Of a stretch of DNA of 64,000 nucleotides, positions 1 to 12,405 are shown piece after piece. The DNA is taken from the NCBI GenBank assembly GCA_032358165.1, contig JAALGY010000008.1, positions 682,001 through 746,000 of the forward strand, read 5' to 3'. This DNA is from Diplosphaera chodatii. Taxonomy: Eukaryota > Chlorophyta > Trebouxiophyceae > Prasiolales > Stichococcaceae. The stretch's first letter is position 1; each line of letters begins with the position of its first letter. The position numbers and the translations under genes were made by a program. The notes below the pieces were generated by a model that was not told where the DNA came from, made no database searches, and was given only the letters and a program-made list of their open reading frames with translations.

Positions 1-175
1 AGGCGACCGCCAGATGAAACGTCAATGTGAACCCACCTCAGGTATGCGCATCGGCTGCCCGAGATCATGTCGAGCTCAGCACAGCTTTGGTGTAAGCCAG
101 GCTTGGGCACCGCAGAGTGCGCAGCATGCTGAGCTCTGCCAGGCAGAGCTCGAGAGTGCCAGAGTCTGGTGCCAC

Positions 176-3100
176 CTTGAGCAGCGTGCGGGCTTCGGCC
201 TTGGTGGCGGCGTCGCGCTCCTCCAGCACATCGCCGCCAGGCCTGGCGGCCTTGACGTACTCCTCCTCGTACAGCTCCCCCAAGCCCTACAGCAACAAAT
301 GCACACAGTTTCTGCATCCCACGTCCACCTGGGCTCGTAGATCTGGCAGTGACCGATCAGACGGCTGGGTGGTGTGACAGCTTCCGCTTGTCAGTCACAT
401 ACGGAGGCTGCGTACTGCACAGCGCTGCCAGCCACTACCTTCATATGAGTCATTCAACACTCGAGATAGCCTGCCTTGGGTAGGGGCAACACCATGGTGC
501 AGCTGTAAAGCTAGCCTAGACAGAGACCTGCTGTGCCACTGTGATCATTGCCAGGCTGCCGGTATTGCCCTTGCAAGTATCAGCTGCCCGAGCCTGATCG
601 TGTGACTCCGCACCTTGCCGCTTTTGCGGTCGTCCAGCTCCAGCTGGGTTTTGCGGGTGTCGGGCGGCGGCGGCGCCACCCGCACCACATCGTCCCACTG
701 CCGCTCCGCCACCCGCGCCCTGCACACCCCTCAGCCTCCTCAGTCGTCACCTTGGTGTAGACAGGCTGTGACAGACGTGAGTCCCTTCTACAGTACGGAT
801 ACATCTATGCTGATCCGCCTGGAACCAGTGCCTGCTCACATGCATTGGGTGTAGTGCTAGTCACATCGCGTTGCTGTGGACAGCATCGGCGGCGGCGGCG
901 CACCTGATGCGCTCCTCCAGGGAGGCGGTGCCCTCCTCGGTGGGGGCGGGCGGCGGCGCCATGGTGCGCTCGAAGTCCAGGTCCAGCTCCAGCGCCGAGT
1001 TCAGCGGCCGCTGGCCTGTGTTGGAGGACCCCCAACTAATGAGTGAGCAGCCACCTCATCGGGTACACTTCGCATCAGAGCTTGTCCCCCACAGCATTGG
1101 AATTCGTCAGCAAGCTTCAGCCTGGCACGACCGCAAAGGTCCTGAACAGCGTTGCGCCTGGCATCGGCAGGGACTGAAGCCCACGCACCGGCCTGCGTCT
1201 CGCCGCGCATGAACCAGTCCTTCTCAGACATGGCCGCCGCCTCCATCGCTGCGATCCGCTCCTGCAGCGTTCACAGTATGCCAGATACCGTCAGCACTGC
1301 CTCAGCGCGTTGCCACGGACTGCCGCGCCAGCACAGCATCCAGGCTACTGGTCCTACTTTTGGTTGTGAAGCTACAAGTGGTCAACATCAGCAAGCACAT
1401 TGCGGACCTGCATTGCGCGTGTGCGACGCTCGTGCTTTGACAGGCGCTGACCGCCAGCCAAGCCGTCCACGTTGACATCGTCGTCACTTTCGGCCCCAAG
1501 CAGAGCACGTCTGCCTGCAATTTGATAGTGCCACCCATGCATCAGATGATATCTTAAAGCTACGGGAGCTGCACATGATGGTATGACGTACACGGCCCAG
1601 AGCCGCATTTGCTCAAAGCGTCTGCGGGTGCCTGGCCAGCGTCTGGGCACCACATGCTACGCGTGTGCCAGACTTGGTTTCTGCTATGTCGTCCAACTTG
1701 CATAGAACGGCACGATACACCGGTGGATGGCCTGTCCTCACCGTTAGCTGCAGCCTCACGGCCTTCGCCAGTGTCATACAGCTCGCCGCCAAACTCCTCA
1801 TCTGAGGACCGCGCATCATCCTCTGAGCCCAGCTCCTCCTCTGCGTCGTCCGCTGCAATGCACATGGCGCAAATATGAAACATCATGCTGCTTCCCAGCC
1901 AAGCAGCACCTGGCAACCGACCAGTCGTGGGCACACCAATCCAAATTTGGCCCTCCGGTTGTTCACTCCCTGCTTGCCCAGGCCCGAAAGCAGAAGCCTG
2001 TTGGTGTCTCACCGTCGGAGGCGTCTTCTGCCTCAGAGTCCTCATCTTCCAAACCCGCTCCAGCACCGGCGCGGTCATCGAATCTGCCCGCTGCGCCGTC
2101 TTCCGGCTTGGGATCGAAGAAGCTGTCATACATATCAGCGTCCTGCCCATCACTGTCACTATCCCCTGCGCATTTTTGAACGTCGGTGCATCAGAAGGGC
2201 AACTCGTGACAACAGTCGTGGTTCTCAGTGACTACGGCATCTGGAAAGGCCTTGCACCCTGTGAAGTTTGCAGTGGCTTTTCATATCGAAACCAACTGCT
2301 TTGCACAGTTGCTCCAATACTAATCGTGAGAGACCAGGAAAGTTGGCGATGCAAGAAGCCCTCCTGACTGGAGCATGACACATGGGACCAACCTGCCAGT
2401 GTTGCCGGGGTGGCGCGCTGCCCTTTGCGACCAACGAGCGTGGCCGCATTGTCCAGCACCGCCGCCAGCTCGGCATCGGACTCATCCTCAGCATCTTCCG
2501 TGCCGTCAAACAGACCCGGCTCATCGTCATCGCTGCCCTCCTCATCTGCATCCAATCGCGCACCGCACTGAGCTGCGCAGCTGCATCCGCATCACATGCC
2601 TGTTGGGCCCACTATTGGGCATCGGTATTTGGGCGCCTGCTCGAGTGACATAATGCCATGCTGACCGCCTGCTTGGCATTATATTACTCGACAGCCTGAA
2701 GACACACAACGCAGTGCTGCAGGCTGCTGACGCATGCAGGTGCGCCGTCACCTGTGTCCGCACCCTCATCACCATCATCGTCGTCCCCCCGCATGGCCTC
2801 GCGCTCCGCCTGCTGCACAAAGTCCTCCATGTCGGCCAGCCGCATGAAGGCGTCCTCCCCGGGCAGCCGCCCGCCGCGCTTGCTGCGGCAAGGCAACAAT
2901 CCAGGTATTCTCAGGCGATAAGACATTGATACTGGCCAACGGCTGGCCATTCTCTGACCCTGAAATGACTAGGCGATTTCACATTCTCACCAGCTTACAG
3001 AGGATGTCCCGGTCAGCAATTCATGTTCATGCTGACAGGTAAGAAGGGCACCATGTGCAACAAGTGTACAGGAGGATGTGCAGGCACTGACCGCTTTGCT

Positions 3101-4247
3101 GGCCGCTGCATACTGCCATCTGCATCTGCTGGCCCTGCTTCAGATTCTGAGAAGCGCACCCTGCGGCAGGACAAGTGACATCAGGTCTACTTGCTGCCCA
3201 ACGGCCCTCGCATTTCCAATTGCTCATCGACAGCAGCCTTGGCCTGCATGATCTGCATGGTGAGCTACCTTCGCTTGCCGGCCGACGCATCGGCAGCAGC
3301 GTCCTCGTCAAGATCGTCGTCTTCCTCATCCTCTTCTGAGCCGCTGTCCTCACCAGCCTGGGCGCCGCCCGCATCATCTCGGCTGTCGTCCTCACTGCTG
3401 CCGCCGCCGCTGAGCCCGCTCATGTGCCCGTTCTGAAGTTCTGTGGGCAGCATGATCGCATGCATGTGACTGAAAGTTGAGTGTACAATGCACATTGGAG
3501 CGTGCAATAGTCAAGGCACTGGAACGCTTACCATCAAGCTGCGCATCTGCTTGCGGCTGCAGCAGTGCTGCCGTGTTACCGGCATGTGCAATCAGCCGCT
3601 TCACACGCCTGCAGCAAAGCTCAATCGGTGACTCTTCACGTATACCTGGAGCAAGCACGGCTTCGCCATAGTATCGTCATTACAAGGGCATGACGAACCT
3701 GAGCAGTGGTCCGGAGTGCATGTCCAGCTGGCCCCAGATCTGCTCTGCGTCAAAATCCGCGATGTGCAGCTGCGGCGCAGCGGCAGCAGCAGTCGCTGCG
3801 GACTCCACGGCTTCCGAAGTGCTCGCTGCGAGGGAGTAGTCGTACAGTGCCTGCAGCAGGCAGGCGACGCCATTAATGATTCAAGAGTCATGCATGCGCA
3901 TGAGGTATGCCTGCATGCGGCTTAGTGTGGCATACATGCCATCGTTCTTGGTGCACCCTTTAGTTGCATACGATACCACTTGCAGGCTGTGGCATTGGCA
4001 CCTTGGCGGCCTGACGGGCAGCATCCGCAATCTGCGCCGACGGCTGCAGGAAGGCCGACGGCTCCGCGACAGCATCGGCGAGCACTTGCAGCACTGACGC
4101 CGTCTGAGTGCCCGCAAGCACATCGCGCTGCTCCTCGGGATTGTCCTGCAATTGCTCGCTGTCGCTGGGCCTGTCAAATCCGGCGGCAGCATTGGACTGT
4201 GCGGCGCCGCCGCCGCCGCCGCCGCCGTCTGCGGCCTTGCGCGGCAT
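176..4247 (-). CDS. MPP10: U3 snoRNP protein MPP10 (3' part outside window)
   Basis: This is a nucleolar component of the small-subunit processome, needed for 18S rRNA maturation together with the U3 snoRNA. Thirteen exons keep phase: 4247-4002, 3850-3699, 3608-3532, 3440-3269, 2882-2752, 2572-2393, 2165-2013, 1852-1742, 1514-1408, 1261-1189, 1015-904, 719-614 and 286-176, giving 577 codons so far. Family landmarks appear in order. The N-terminal DFDAEQIWGQLD block comes first, then long Asp/Glu-rich runs, DMYDSFFDPKP, EKDWFMRGE, RPLNSALELDLDFER, AERQWDDVVR and finally GELYEEEYVKA, which is the usual C-terminal MPP10 signature. The final part (LDALSNFHF region) must lie left of base 1. The start at 4247 opens with a Gly-rich stretch and is the first ATG in frame. 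Identity is secure; the 3438-3260 donor choice (GTAGCT) is the weakest junction. Confidence 0.93.
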
Positions 4248-4684
4248 CGCAGCAGGGGCGCTGCTTCACCAGCACATGAACGTTGACACGTTCAGGTTGC
4301 CTGCACAGTAGCGTGTTGGTATGCGGTATAGCCTCTCGAAGGTTGGGTCGCTTACCCAGCAGCAGAGGGCAACACCAGGAAAGCGGTAAGGGCGGCGACT
4401 ACTGATATTACCTCACGCGAACAGATTCAAACGAATTAATGCTGTCTATGTTGTAGATCAACTGAGCATGTCTTGCAATTGGGACAGGGACGCTCGTGTT
4501 GCACACCATCTGCCACTCCCAGACTCACCAACATGTGCACTTCCCTCCATCATACCGCACTTTCCGTTTGCTGCAACAATGCGACGACTACAGCATGACA
4601 GTCGGCTGATATACTAATCGCGGCGCCATCAGCATCACATCGACAGTATCTTCATGCGCCCAACGCCTCAACACATCAGCCAAG
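4248..4684. promoter_or_regulatory. Divergent intergenic region, MPP10 / RRM protein
   Basis: This 437 bp gap separates two genes that start away from each other, so it must hold both 5' UTRs and both promoters. It is less GC-rich than its flanks. I see no clear TATA box or other named element. The shared location for two RNA-biology genes suggests, but does not show, a bidirectional promoter. Confidence 0.45.
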
Positions 4685-7600
4685 ATGATGCGCAGGCTGT
4701 GTGTCACCAATGTGCCGTTGCACGTGCGCAAGGAGGAGTTCAGCAGCATCTTCAGGCCGCTTGACGGATGTGTCGAGTGCCGTCTGGTCAATCAGGATAA
4801 TAGGTGCCGCTGGACTCTGCACCTTCACATTCCCGCCCCAAGCATGCATGCGCATCCTTGCTCATTGCGACAGGTTTGCACACCGAGCCTATTCGGCCAA
4901 CATGATGTCGCTGCAGTTGTATCACGCTGTCTGCAGGCCTGTTGGCTTCGTCACATTTGCGACCGAGCAGCAAGCGCGCAATGCGCAGGAGGCGTACAAC
5001 CTCTGGCAGGTGCGTCTGGTGTCAACTATAAGCACCCCCATCCGGACGTTGCGCTTATCGTTACAGCTGCGAGACACCGCCGGCAATGCATTCGTCTAGA
5101 TGCAGCACCGGACAAAGCACCCAAATCTGTTGAACGTTGGGGCCCGAGCAATCCGTTGATGCTCCCACTGGCAGGGCTTTGGCCAGGGCGGGCTGCTGAT
5201 CGAACTCATATCCACGGAGCCCGGCGGCCCGCGTGCCGCGCCCATGCTGCAGCAACCTGCCCTGGAGCACGCGCCATTCCAGGGCCTGCCCGCCAAGCGG
5301 CCACTGCCCGAAGCGCTAGGTGTGGGTTCCAAACACTTATTGTCCAATTTTTGATCCCATGGGACCAGGATATTACACGCAAAAGTGTAGATCATGATAC
5401 GTTGCCCAGGCTTCCACTGCAGTCCTCCAGATGTGGCTCTCTACTTTTCATGTGGTGCTGCTTGCGGCATGTCGATCCTGCCGCCCCCCGGCTGCTCGGT
5501 TCAGGCCGCGGCCGTGCATATCGGCGTGCCAATGCGCTTCACGCCCGCTCTTGCTGATGGCGCTGCTGTTGCAACGTCGCTGGCTGCATCTGATGGGGCA
5601 GGGCCGATTCCTGAGGTCACATCCCATGTGTCCCGCCTGAACCCGCTCCTTCACATCGGTGCCTGCACAACCTGAACACCCCTGGAGTCCCGATGCCGAC
5701 TTGCTGTGGCGGTTGCTGTGGCAGCCAGGATCCTGCAATGGTGACGGGCTGTGAGAACCTCTGAAGGCGGTTCTGCCATGTCTGCCAGCCGCATGCTGAC
5801 CATGTGCTTACACGACCCACTGAGCACCTGAAAGAAGTGCCAGCTGAAGTGGTTGTGGTTGCAAGCATTGTGCTGCATGGGCCACGAGCTTTACGTGCGT
5901 CACACTGCAGTTCACAGCCTGCAGAAGCCATCCGAAAAGCTACTAAGTTGTCGAATGCCAACCAGGGTGTCGGTCTCCTCCGTGTGTGGTGTCACCACGG
6001 GCGGATGCTGGTGCTGCAGCACCCCACGGCCGGAAGTCCAGTCGGTGTGCTCAGCCTACGAACTGCTTGGCGCTCTGACCTGCAACGCTCCTGAGTACAG
6101 ATGCGCCCATGCACGGACCTGGCGGCTTCAAGCAGATGCGGCCTGCCGCCCCGCAGATGGTGAGAGTCCGACTGTTCCTGCCAAATGCTGCGGTGTTGTT
6201 GGCCCACCCTCATCCTGGCATGCGGGCACCAGCAGCGCCCATCTCCCTGTTTCTGCCATCCAGCCGTCTTGTTGGTGCCCCTCTGCATCACGAAGTCCGC
6301 TGCGACAGGTAACGGGTGCATGCCACCTTCCGAAACAGCTTTCGGTTTGTAGCCAGAGTTGTGCAAGTTGTCCCTCAGCTGGCGAGGTTCTTCCGCCTGA
6401 TGGTGACCTGCCTCATTGCCTCTTTCCAGCTCATCAGTCCTCAGTAGAGCGCTGCTGTGCCAGCTGAACCAATGCAAGCTCTGCCAGGGTCTAATCTAAT
6501 GGCGTCTGCCTACAACCCACCGATTCCGAGCAGCAGACCGTCCGTCAAACTGCGCAGCTGATGTGACATGCACTTCCTTGGCGCAATCATCACAATGGTC
6601 ACCGTGACTTGTGGTGTCTTCGTGTATGCAAGGATTTCAGCTTGAAATAACCTTGACCAGCATGTGCTTGTTTTTGCATCAACTATAGCATGTGCCTGCA
6701 GGCAGTGACGGCTGAAGTGAGCAAGCTGCTCTTTGCACACGCTTGCAAGAGCTCACGTATTGACTGCCTCAACAAACCACCTTGTCCACGCAGGACTATG
6801 GAGGGGTGCCGAGGGTGGATGCGGGCCATCCACAGCAACAGTCACCGCAGGAGCGGTACGAAAGAAACGCCCTCGGTTCTACTGCATGCAGAGTGTCTCC
6901 TGCTGCGACGCTGTGGCTTGCTCATTGCTATTGTGTGCGGTAGTGCAACACTGTGTGCACACCAGTGTGAATGAGACGTGATGTGAAAACTGCGACAAGT
7001 CCACTTCTGTCTTGCTGCAGGTTTATGCCGCCCAGGTATGAGCCATTGGACAGGCCACCAGCCGCATATGGGGCGCCAGGGGGTGTGGCAGGCCCTGGTC
7101 CAGCATCCGGGCCGGCAGCACACAGCAGAGCTCAGTATGATGAGCCCTTGCCCGCCTTGGGCTCCCTGAATCCTGGCAGCTATGCGGCTCCGGCAGCCAG
7201 CCGCTTCCCTGATCCGCATACCATTGGCGGCGCCATGCCCCTGGACAGGTGGGCAGTGCTTGCCGTGGAGCCAGTGGAAAGTACATTGCAGAAACAGCCT
7301 GCGCTGATGCAGGAAAGGTAGAGGACAGCTTTGCAATAGCAATGCAAGCCACGTGACGTCCCGAGCATGCCTGTAGCAGGTTCAGCGGCGCTCCACCCGC
7401 CGGCGTTTCCCACAGCGCCCCCGTCCCGGGTGCAGAGCGCCCGGCGCCGGCCCAAGGCTTTCCACCAGCGGGTGGGCGCAGTTGTGCCACATGACCCACA
7501 GAGCCTGGATCCTACAGCAACCATGATTCCGTGATGCAGCATTGCACGGTTCAATGTCGCAAGCTCCTGCCGGCGCCTGCTGTGGCATGCAAGCCGTCGG

Positions 7601-9364
7601 GTGATGCTGTGTGCAGGCTATGACGACAGGCTGGCCCCTCAGCAGCACCTGCAGCAGGCATCGCCGATGGCAGCATACGCTCCAGAGCCCCGCCCGGACG
7701 CAGGTATCTCCTATGGGCCATCTGCTGCGGCAGCTGCCCAGCCGCACCTGGCACCCGAGCCGGCTCAAGGTGTGCAATCTGCCGCTGGCACTGTGGTGCG
7801 TAACCTACCGCCAGATGCTGGCCCTAAACTGGAAGCTGCATGGAGCAGCGGCAAATAGCCCTGCTGGCGCAGCAGTGAAGTTGCACGAGCACTTGCTCCA
7901 TCTTTACATCATCTGACTTACTCTCACAGCTTACAGCCAGCTTGACCGACTTCCGAATGGACATGCGCAGGCGCTCGTCAGTATGGTGCAGCCCCGCAGT
8001 ACGATGGTGGGTACCCTGCAGAGCAGCCGCCAGCGTATCAGGCGGCGCCACAGCAGCAGGGCCCGCCCCCGCATCTTGACGCGCAGCTGCCCGCCTACTT
8101 CGACCAGGGGCCAGGGCCGCAGGTTCGAGTGCAGACCCGGATGACCTGATCCTCTGGCTGCGATATCATGCCCTGCTGACATATCTGCCCGCTGTCAGCT
8201 TGGGTAGGAACCCGACCTGCGACCCTGCACACTGACACACGCACGTTATGTGACAGGAGCCCGATTATGTGCCGCCTGGATCAGAATATGCAGCAGCCAG
8301 CGCGTACCAGCCTGCAGGCGGCCATGCAGGTGCTGTCCTGCCTCCATGCGTGTTGCCATTGGACAGTGTTGCAGATCCACCAGAACCTGTCCATTCTCGT
8401 GCTTGACATGGACGACCACAGCAGCAGAGTCTCAAGGAAGTGCGAATGCCAGAGCTGTGGTCGGCAGCATGCGATGTACCGTGGTGCTTCAACAGTAGAA
8501 CCTTACACACGTGGATCTGCTGCTGCAGCGGTGGAGCTGCCACACGATGCACGTTCGTCACTATATGTGGAGACGGTGCCCCAGGACGCATCACGCCGGG
8601 AGGTTGCCCACATATTCCGTCCCTTCCCTGGCTACAAGGTGATCAACAACGACCATGTGCTGTCCTGCCACTGCAGCTGCCATACTTGTGATGAGGTGAC
8701 ACATGATCAATTGGTGTCGTCCTCGTGGTCCTATAGTTTGCACAATCACAGTGCTTACATTCTCAAAAGCCTGGCATGGAGACTGGCTCATGTGGCCGTG
8801 GCCTGCAGGAGGTGCGGCTAGTCGAGAAGCCGTCCAAAATCAACGCAGGGGAGACGCTGGTCCATGCCTTTGTTGAGTTCACGGATACGCACAGCGCCAC
8901 AGAGGCTCTGAACACCTTGCAGGTGGGTGCCATGATCACCATGTCTTCATTGCTGACTTCTATGACCAACCTCCACGGCCTCGAGATGTGCTTTCCGGAA
9001 GCTGTCAACAAAAACTTGGTATCGCACGGTCGATGGGGCTGGCGGTGGACCGCAGGGCTACCTCATGGACCCCACTGAGGAAGGGTCGCTCGCGCTGCGC
9101 ATCAAGTACGCCACAGACCGGCACTTTGGGCGCCCGGCGGCCGCTGCACCGGGCCGCGGTGGCGGGCGTGGCCCCGACTTCGGCCGAGGCAGCGGCGGTC
9201 AGGGCGGGCGCGGCGGCGGCGGCCGCAGCACCCAGTACGGCGGGAGGGGCGACGACAGGCGCGGCGACGGTGGGAGGGGCCGGGGTCGCAGCTATGGCGG
9301 CAGGGGCGAAGACCGGCAAGGCGATGCAGGCAGAGGCCGAGGCAGAAGGAAGCGCTTTTACTAG
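4685..9364 (+). CDS. Two-RRM RNA-binding protein with Gly/Arg-rich tail
   Basis: RRM1 is split over exons 1-3: RNP2-like LCVTNVP, RNP1-like GFVTFA, then GFGQGGLLIELI. A long Pro/Gln/Ala/Gly-rich linker follows. RRM2 has LYVETVP and HAFVEFT, and the protein ends in an RGG-type tail (positions about 9160-9360) closing in RKRFY-stop. Proposed exons: 4685-4803, 4937-5009, 5175-5319, 5431 (or 5410)-5658, 6101-6159, 6794-6855, 7021-7248, 7380-7471, 7617-7769, 7992-8122, 8257-8329, 8367-8638, 8809-8922 and 9056-9364, about 685 residues with phase maintained. Exon 4 and the 5' end of the 8367 exon are the uncertain ones. The architecture suits an mRNA-binding regulator, possibly one that forms condensates through its disordered linker and RGG tail; the exact orthologue is not recognised. 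Confidence 0.85.
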
Positions 9365-9678
9365 GTGGCGTGCCAGTGACTGCAACTGCTGCCGTTGCAC
9401 TCGTCACACGCGAGGAACACGGCCACTGCGGCAGATGTTTCAGTGTACCGTATTGTGGTGTTTACAGCAGGTTATTTACACCAATCAACCATCACCACTG
9501 AGAGCCTACCACAACTGGTTCCTAGCCCTCGCATGACACACCGGCGCCAGGCAACGGAAGCTTGTCCACCTGCTGATCCTCCAGCCACCCTGCAGTTGCA
9601 CAGCAAACCTCGTGCATACCGCAGGCTACCAGACCACCAATGTAGCTGACACGGGTGTGCACAGCATGTCCATCTACC
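9365..9678. other. Convergent intergenic, RRM protein / Dus
   Basis: This 314 bp gap lies between two stop codons facing each other, so it holds two 3' UTRs. No coding signal stands out on either strand and no TGTAA was seen on either strand. Confidence 0.4.
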
Positions 9679-12278
9679 TCACGTACCTGGCGGCAGGGAG
9701 ACACGCCGCTGATCACCGCTGACTGCGCCTTTGAGCCGGGCATGGCGCAGCGAGGCAACATTGAAGGGCTCAGCCGGATCATAGTCGCCTGTAGATGTCA
9801 GAAGCAAAGGCGTGCTGCAGTGGCATGGGGCCCACACATGCACATGCCCGGCGTCACTTGAGTGTGTACAGCACCATAACGTGGACAGCATGCGCGCACC
9901 CCTTGCAATGGCTGCCTGCCAGTCTGCGAGGCTGTCAGCAGTCAGCAGCGCCTGGCGCAGCCGGGTAGCAGAGGCAAAGCCGTGGAGGTAGAGCGGCACC
10001 ATCTTACGGAATGAGCGCATCGTGCCAAGCTCGCTGCCGTGCTGCTCCCACGCCAGCAGCGCCCGCAGGTGCTCGTCGGCAGCCTGCAGCGCCCCTGCAA
10101 CACGGTGATGCAGCATTGATCACGGTTGTCACCTGCACAGCTGGTCGTTGGAGCCTGCTGCAACCCTTCCTCTGGGCATGCGTGTCGGAGCGTCGTCAGT
10201 TTGCATCCTGCTGATGTGCGGGCGAAGCAGCGTGCTTGCTCACAGAGCTCACAGAGTCCGCTACGTCATTCCATACTGCCTCACTGGCTCATAGTCAAAT
10301 GCGCATAGCTCGCCTGACAGTGGCGGCGGCGGGCGGGGCGGGCGGCCGTCAAACACATCCGCCAGCTCAGCGAACAGCCAGGGGCGGCCCAGGGCGCCGC
10401 GGCCGACCAGCACGCCCGCAGCCCCGGTCTGCCGCATCAGCCGCAGCGCGTCCCCCGCCTGCGACACGAGAGGAGGGCGCACCCTGGGCATCCGGCAACC
10501 ACCACCCGCAGCTGCCAGAAGCTGGAATGTGCTCTGGCAGCCCGCAGGGGCCGTCACAGGGGGCACAGGCAATTCAGGTGCCACTAAGCATGCTGTCACC
10601 TCGAACACGTCGCCGTTGCCGAGCACCGGGATGCTCACAGCCGCCACGAGGCGCGAGATGGCGTCCCACGCCGCCGGCGGATCATACAGCTGCGCTGCGG
10701 TGCGGGCGTGCAGCGACAGCGCTGCTGCGCCCTCGGCCTCTGCAACCCTCCCCGCCTGCACAGAACAATTGCAATACTGTACGAGTCGCAACTGCTACAG
10801 CATGTGTGGGGCTGCTCAGAGGTTGGAGAGTGCTTCAGCAGCATTGGCCCCGTAACTAGACGCGCTGTGTCATCAGATGATCAGGCTGCAGACACAATCA
10901 GGACTGCCTGTGCAGACCTCAAGGTATGTGTGCACGCCGTCCGACAGCCCAATGCGCATCTTGACGGTCACGGGAGCCAAGCCTCCAGCCCCCGCCACCG
11001 CTGCCGACACCAGCTGGCCCAGCAGCCGCGGGCGTGCGGGGATGGCCGCGCCGCCGCCCTTGGCCGTCACCTTCCGCACCGGGCACCTGCAGACAAGATC
11101 ATACAGCTGCATCAGCATCTCCTGATGTGGGCCGCTGCACAGATACCGTGGGCAGTGTGCTGGGCCATGCCCCGCCCAATGCCCGGCGGCCGCACCCGAA
11201 GTTGAGGTCGATGTGCTGAGCGCCCTGGTCCACAAGCCACGCTGCCGCCCGCCGCACCTGCACTTGTTTGCAGGGCGCTGTCAACCTGGCAGACCGTCAG
11301 CACGTGTACGTGCATCTTGCTGGAGTCGAGCAGCCGACTGGTATTTGGGGGCATTTGGGGGCCTAACAGCAGCTGGTGGAGTGACAAGCTTGTGGCTGCT
11401 TTGGCCGCTCTCAATGGGTTGTCAGCGCTGGGAGCTAGCACGAGGGGGGGAGGATCGCACCTGCTCAACCTCGACGCCATACAGCTGCACAGACCGGGGA
11501 GCCTCATCTGGGCCAGAACGTGCCATCGCCCGGGTCTTGGCATTGCCCTCGTTCAGCAGGCCCGCCGCCAGCATCTCGCTGCAAGGTATGGCATGGGACC
11601 ATTCAAGGCCGGAAGCCATCCAGTGGGGCTCTTGGAAGCAGTGCGCAATGTTTGCTGGCTATGCCATTTGGCACCGTCAAGGCCATTTTGGCTGACCGCA
11701 AAGTGCAACTGCGGGCTGTCCTGCTATGGTCTCTGCATGTCAGAGTAAGGCAGCCGACCTGATGCACAACGGCGCGCCGTGTGCCGTGCAGATTGCTCTG
11801 AAGGGCGCGTTGGTGATGCCCGCCATGGGGGCCAGACCCACGGGAGGCCACATGGCATGCTGCCCAAGCCGCAGAGGCGCAAACTCCCCTGGCCTGCTCA
11901 CGGACATCAGCACCTCAAGTAGCATGTGAAGCATGGCACAGTCACTCGTCTGGTGCGAGACGAGTGGCGGCTCATTAAGGTTCTGATTACTCCCGGGGTT
12001 TGCTGACCTTGCAGGCGGTACATTGGCGTTCAGGGCGCTGACATGGGGCAGCGGAGCTGTTGCGACGCGGAGCTGCCCCCGCCGCTGGTGCTGGGGCTGG
12101 GGTTGCTGCTCCTGTCGCTGCTGCAGAGCCAGGTGCTGAGCTGTGTCCAGGGCGGCGGCAGTCACATGCTTGCGTTGTCTTTGCCGCATGCCTCTGCACT
12201 GATGTGGTCGTGCACCTGCCCTGACCCTGTGTCGCCCATATTTGTTGGCGTCCCACTGGCAGCCGTGTCTGCGCCCAT
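9679..12278 (-). CDS. tRNA-dihydrouridine synthase, DusB/NifR3 type
   Basis: This is a flavoenzyme that reduces uridine to dihydrouridine in tRNA. Ten exons keep phase: 12278-12216, 12135-12008, 11893-11759, 11578-11461, 11257-11196, 11086-10918, 10755-10600, 10458-10314, 10094-9900 and 9788-9679, 426 residues in all. The TIM-barrel signatures are complete: LAPMAGITNAPFR, the SVQLYG strand, IDLNFGCPV with the catalytic Cys at about residue 170, VTVKMRIG, LSLHARTAAQLY, IPVLGNGDV and GVLVGRGALGRPW. MRSFRKMVPLYLHGF after the barrel is the DusB-like tRNA-binding domain. The DusB form, rather than the DUS1-4 forms of the eukaryotic cytosol, hints at an organellar enzyme, but I see no clear transit peptide. 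The first exon is uncertain. The intron after exon 8 appears to use a GC donor (G|GCGAGC), because the nearby GTGAGG is in the wrong phase. Confidence 0.92.
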
Positions 12279-12405
12279 GCTGGGCCCCGTGATCCCGTAA
12301 GTCCTCTGACCTGGGCGCTGTCATGACTCGCAGCAGCAGGGGCATGGCGGCGGGCTGACCACTTCAGGGTGCCATGTGCCTCGACATCGATGCTGCTGCT
12401 CGGAG

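Noticed and set aside
3253..3268. 16-nt intron in MPP10 between the acidic exon and an IMQAKAAVDEQLE frame
   Set aside because: Too short for spliceosomal introns, and skipping to 2882 gives the conserved KRGGRLPGEDAF block in phase.
4685..5557. 290-codon plus-strand open frame as a complete gene
   Set aside because: It contains RRM exon 1 and then reads intron sequence. The RRM continues in other frames after splicing.
6971..7858. Separate Pro/Gln-rich gene
   Set aside because: These exons join in phase both to RRM1 upstream and RRM2 downstream, so they form the linker of one protein.
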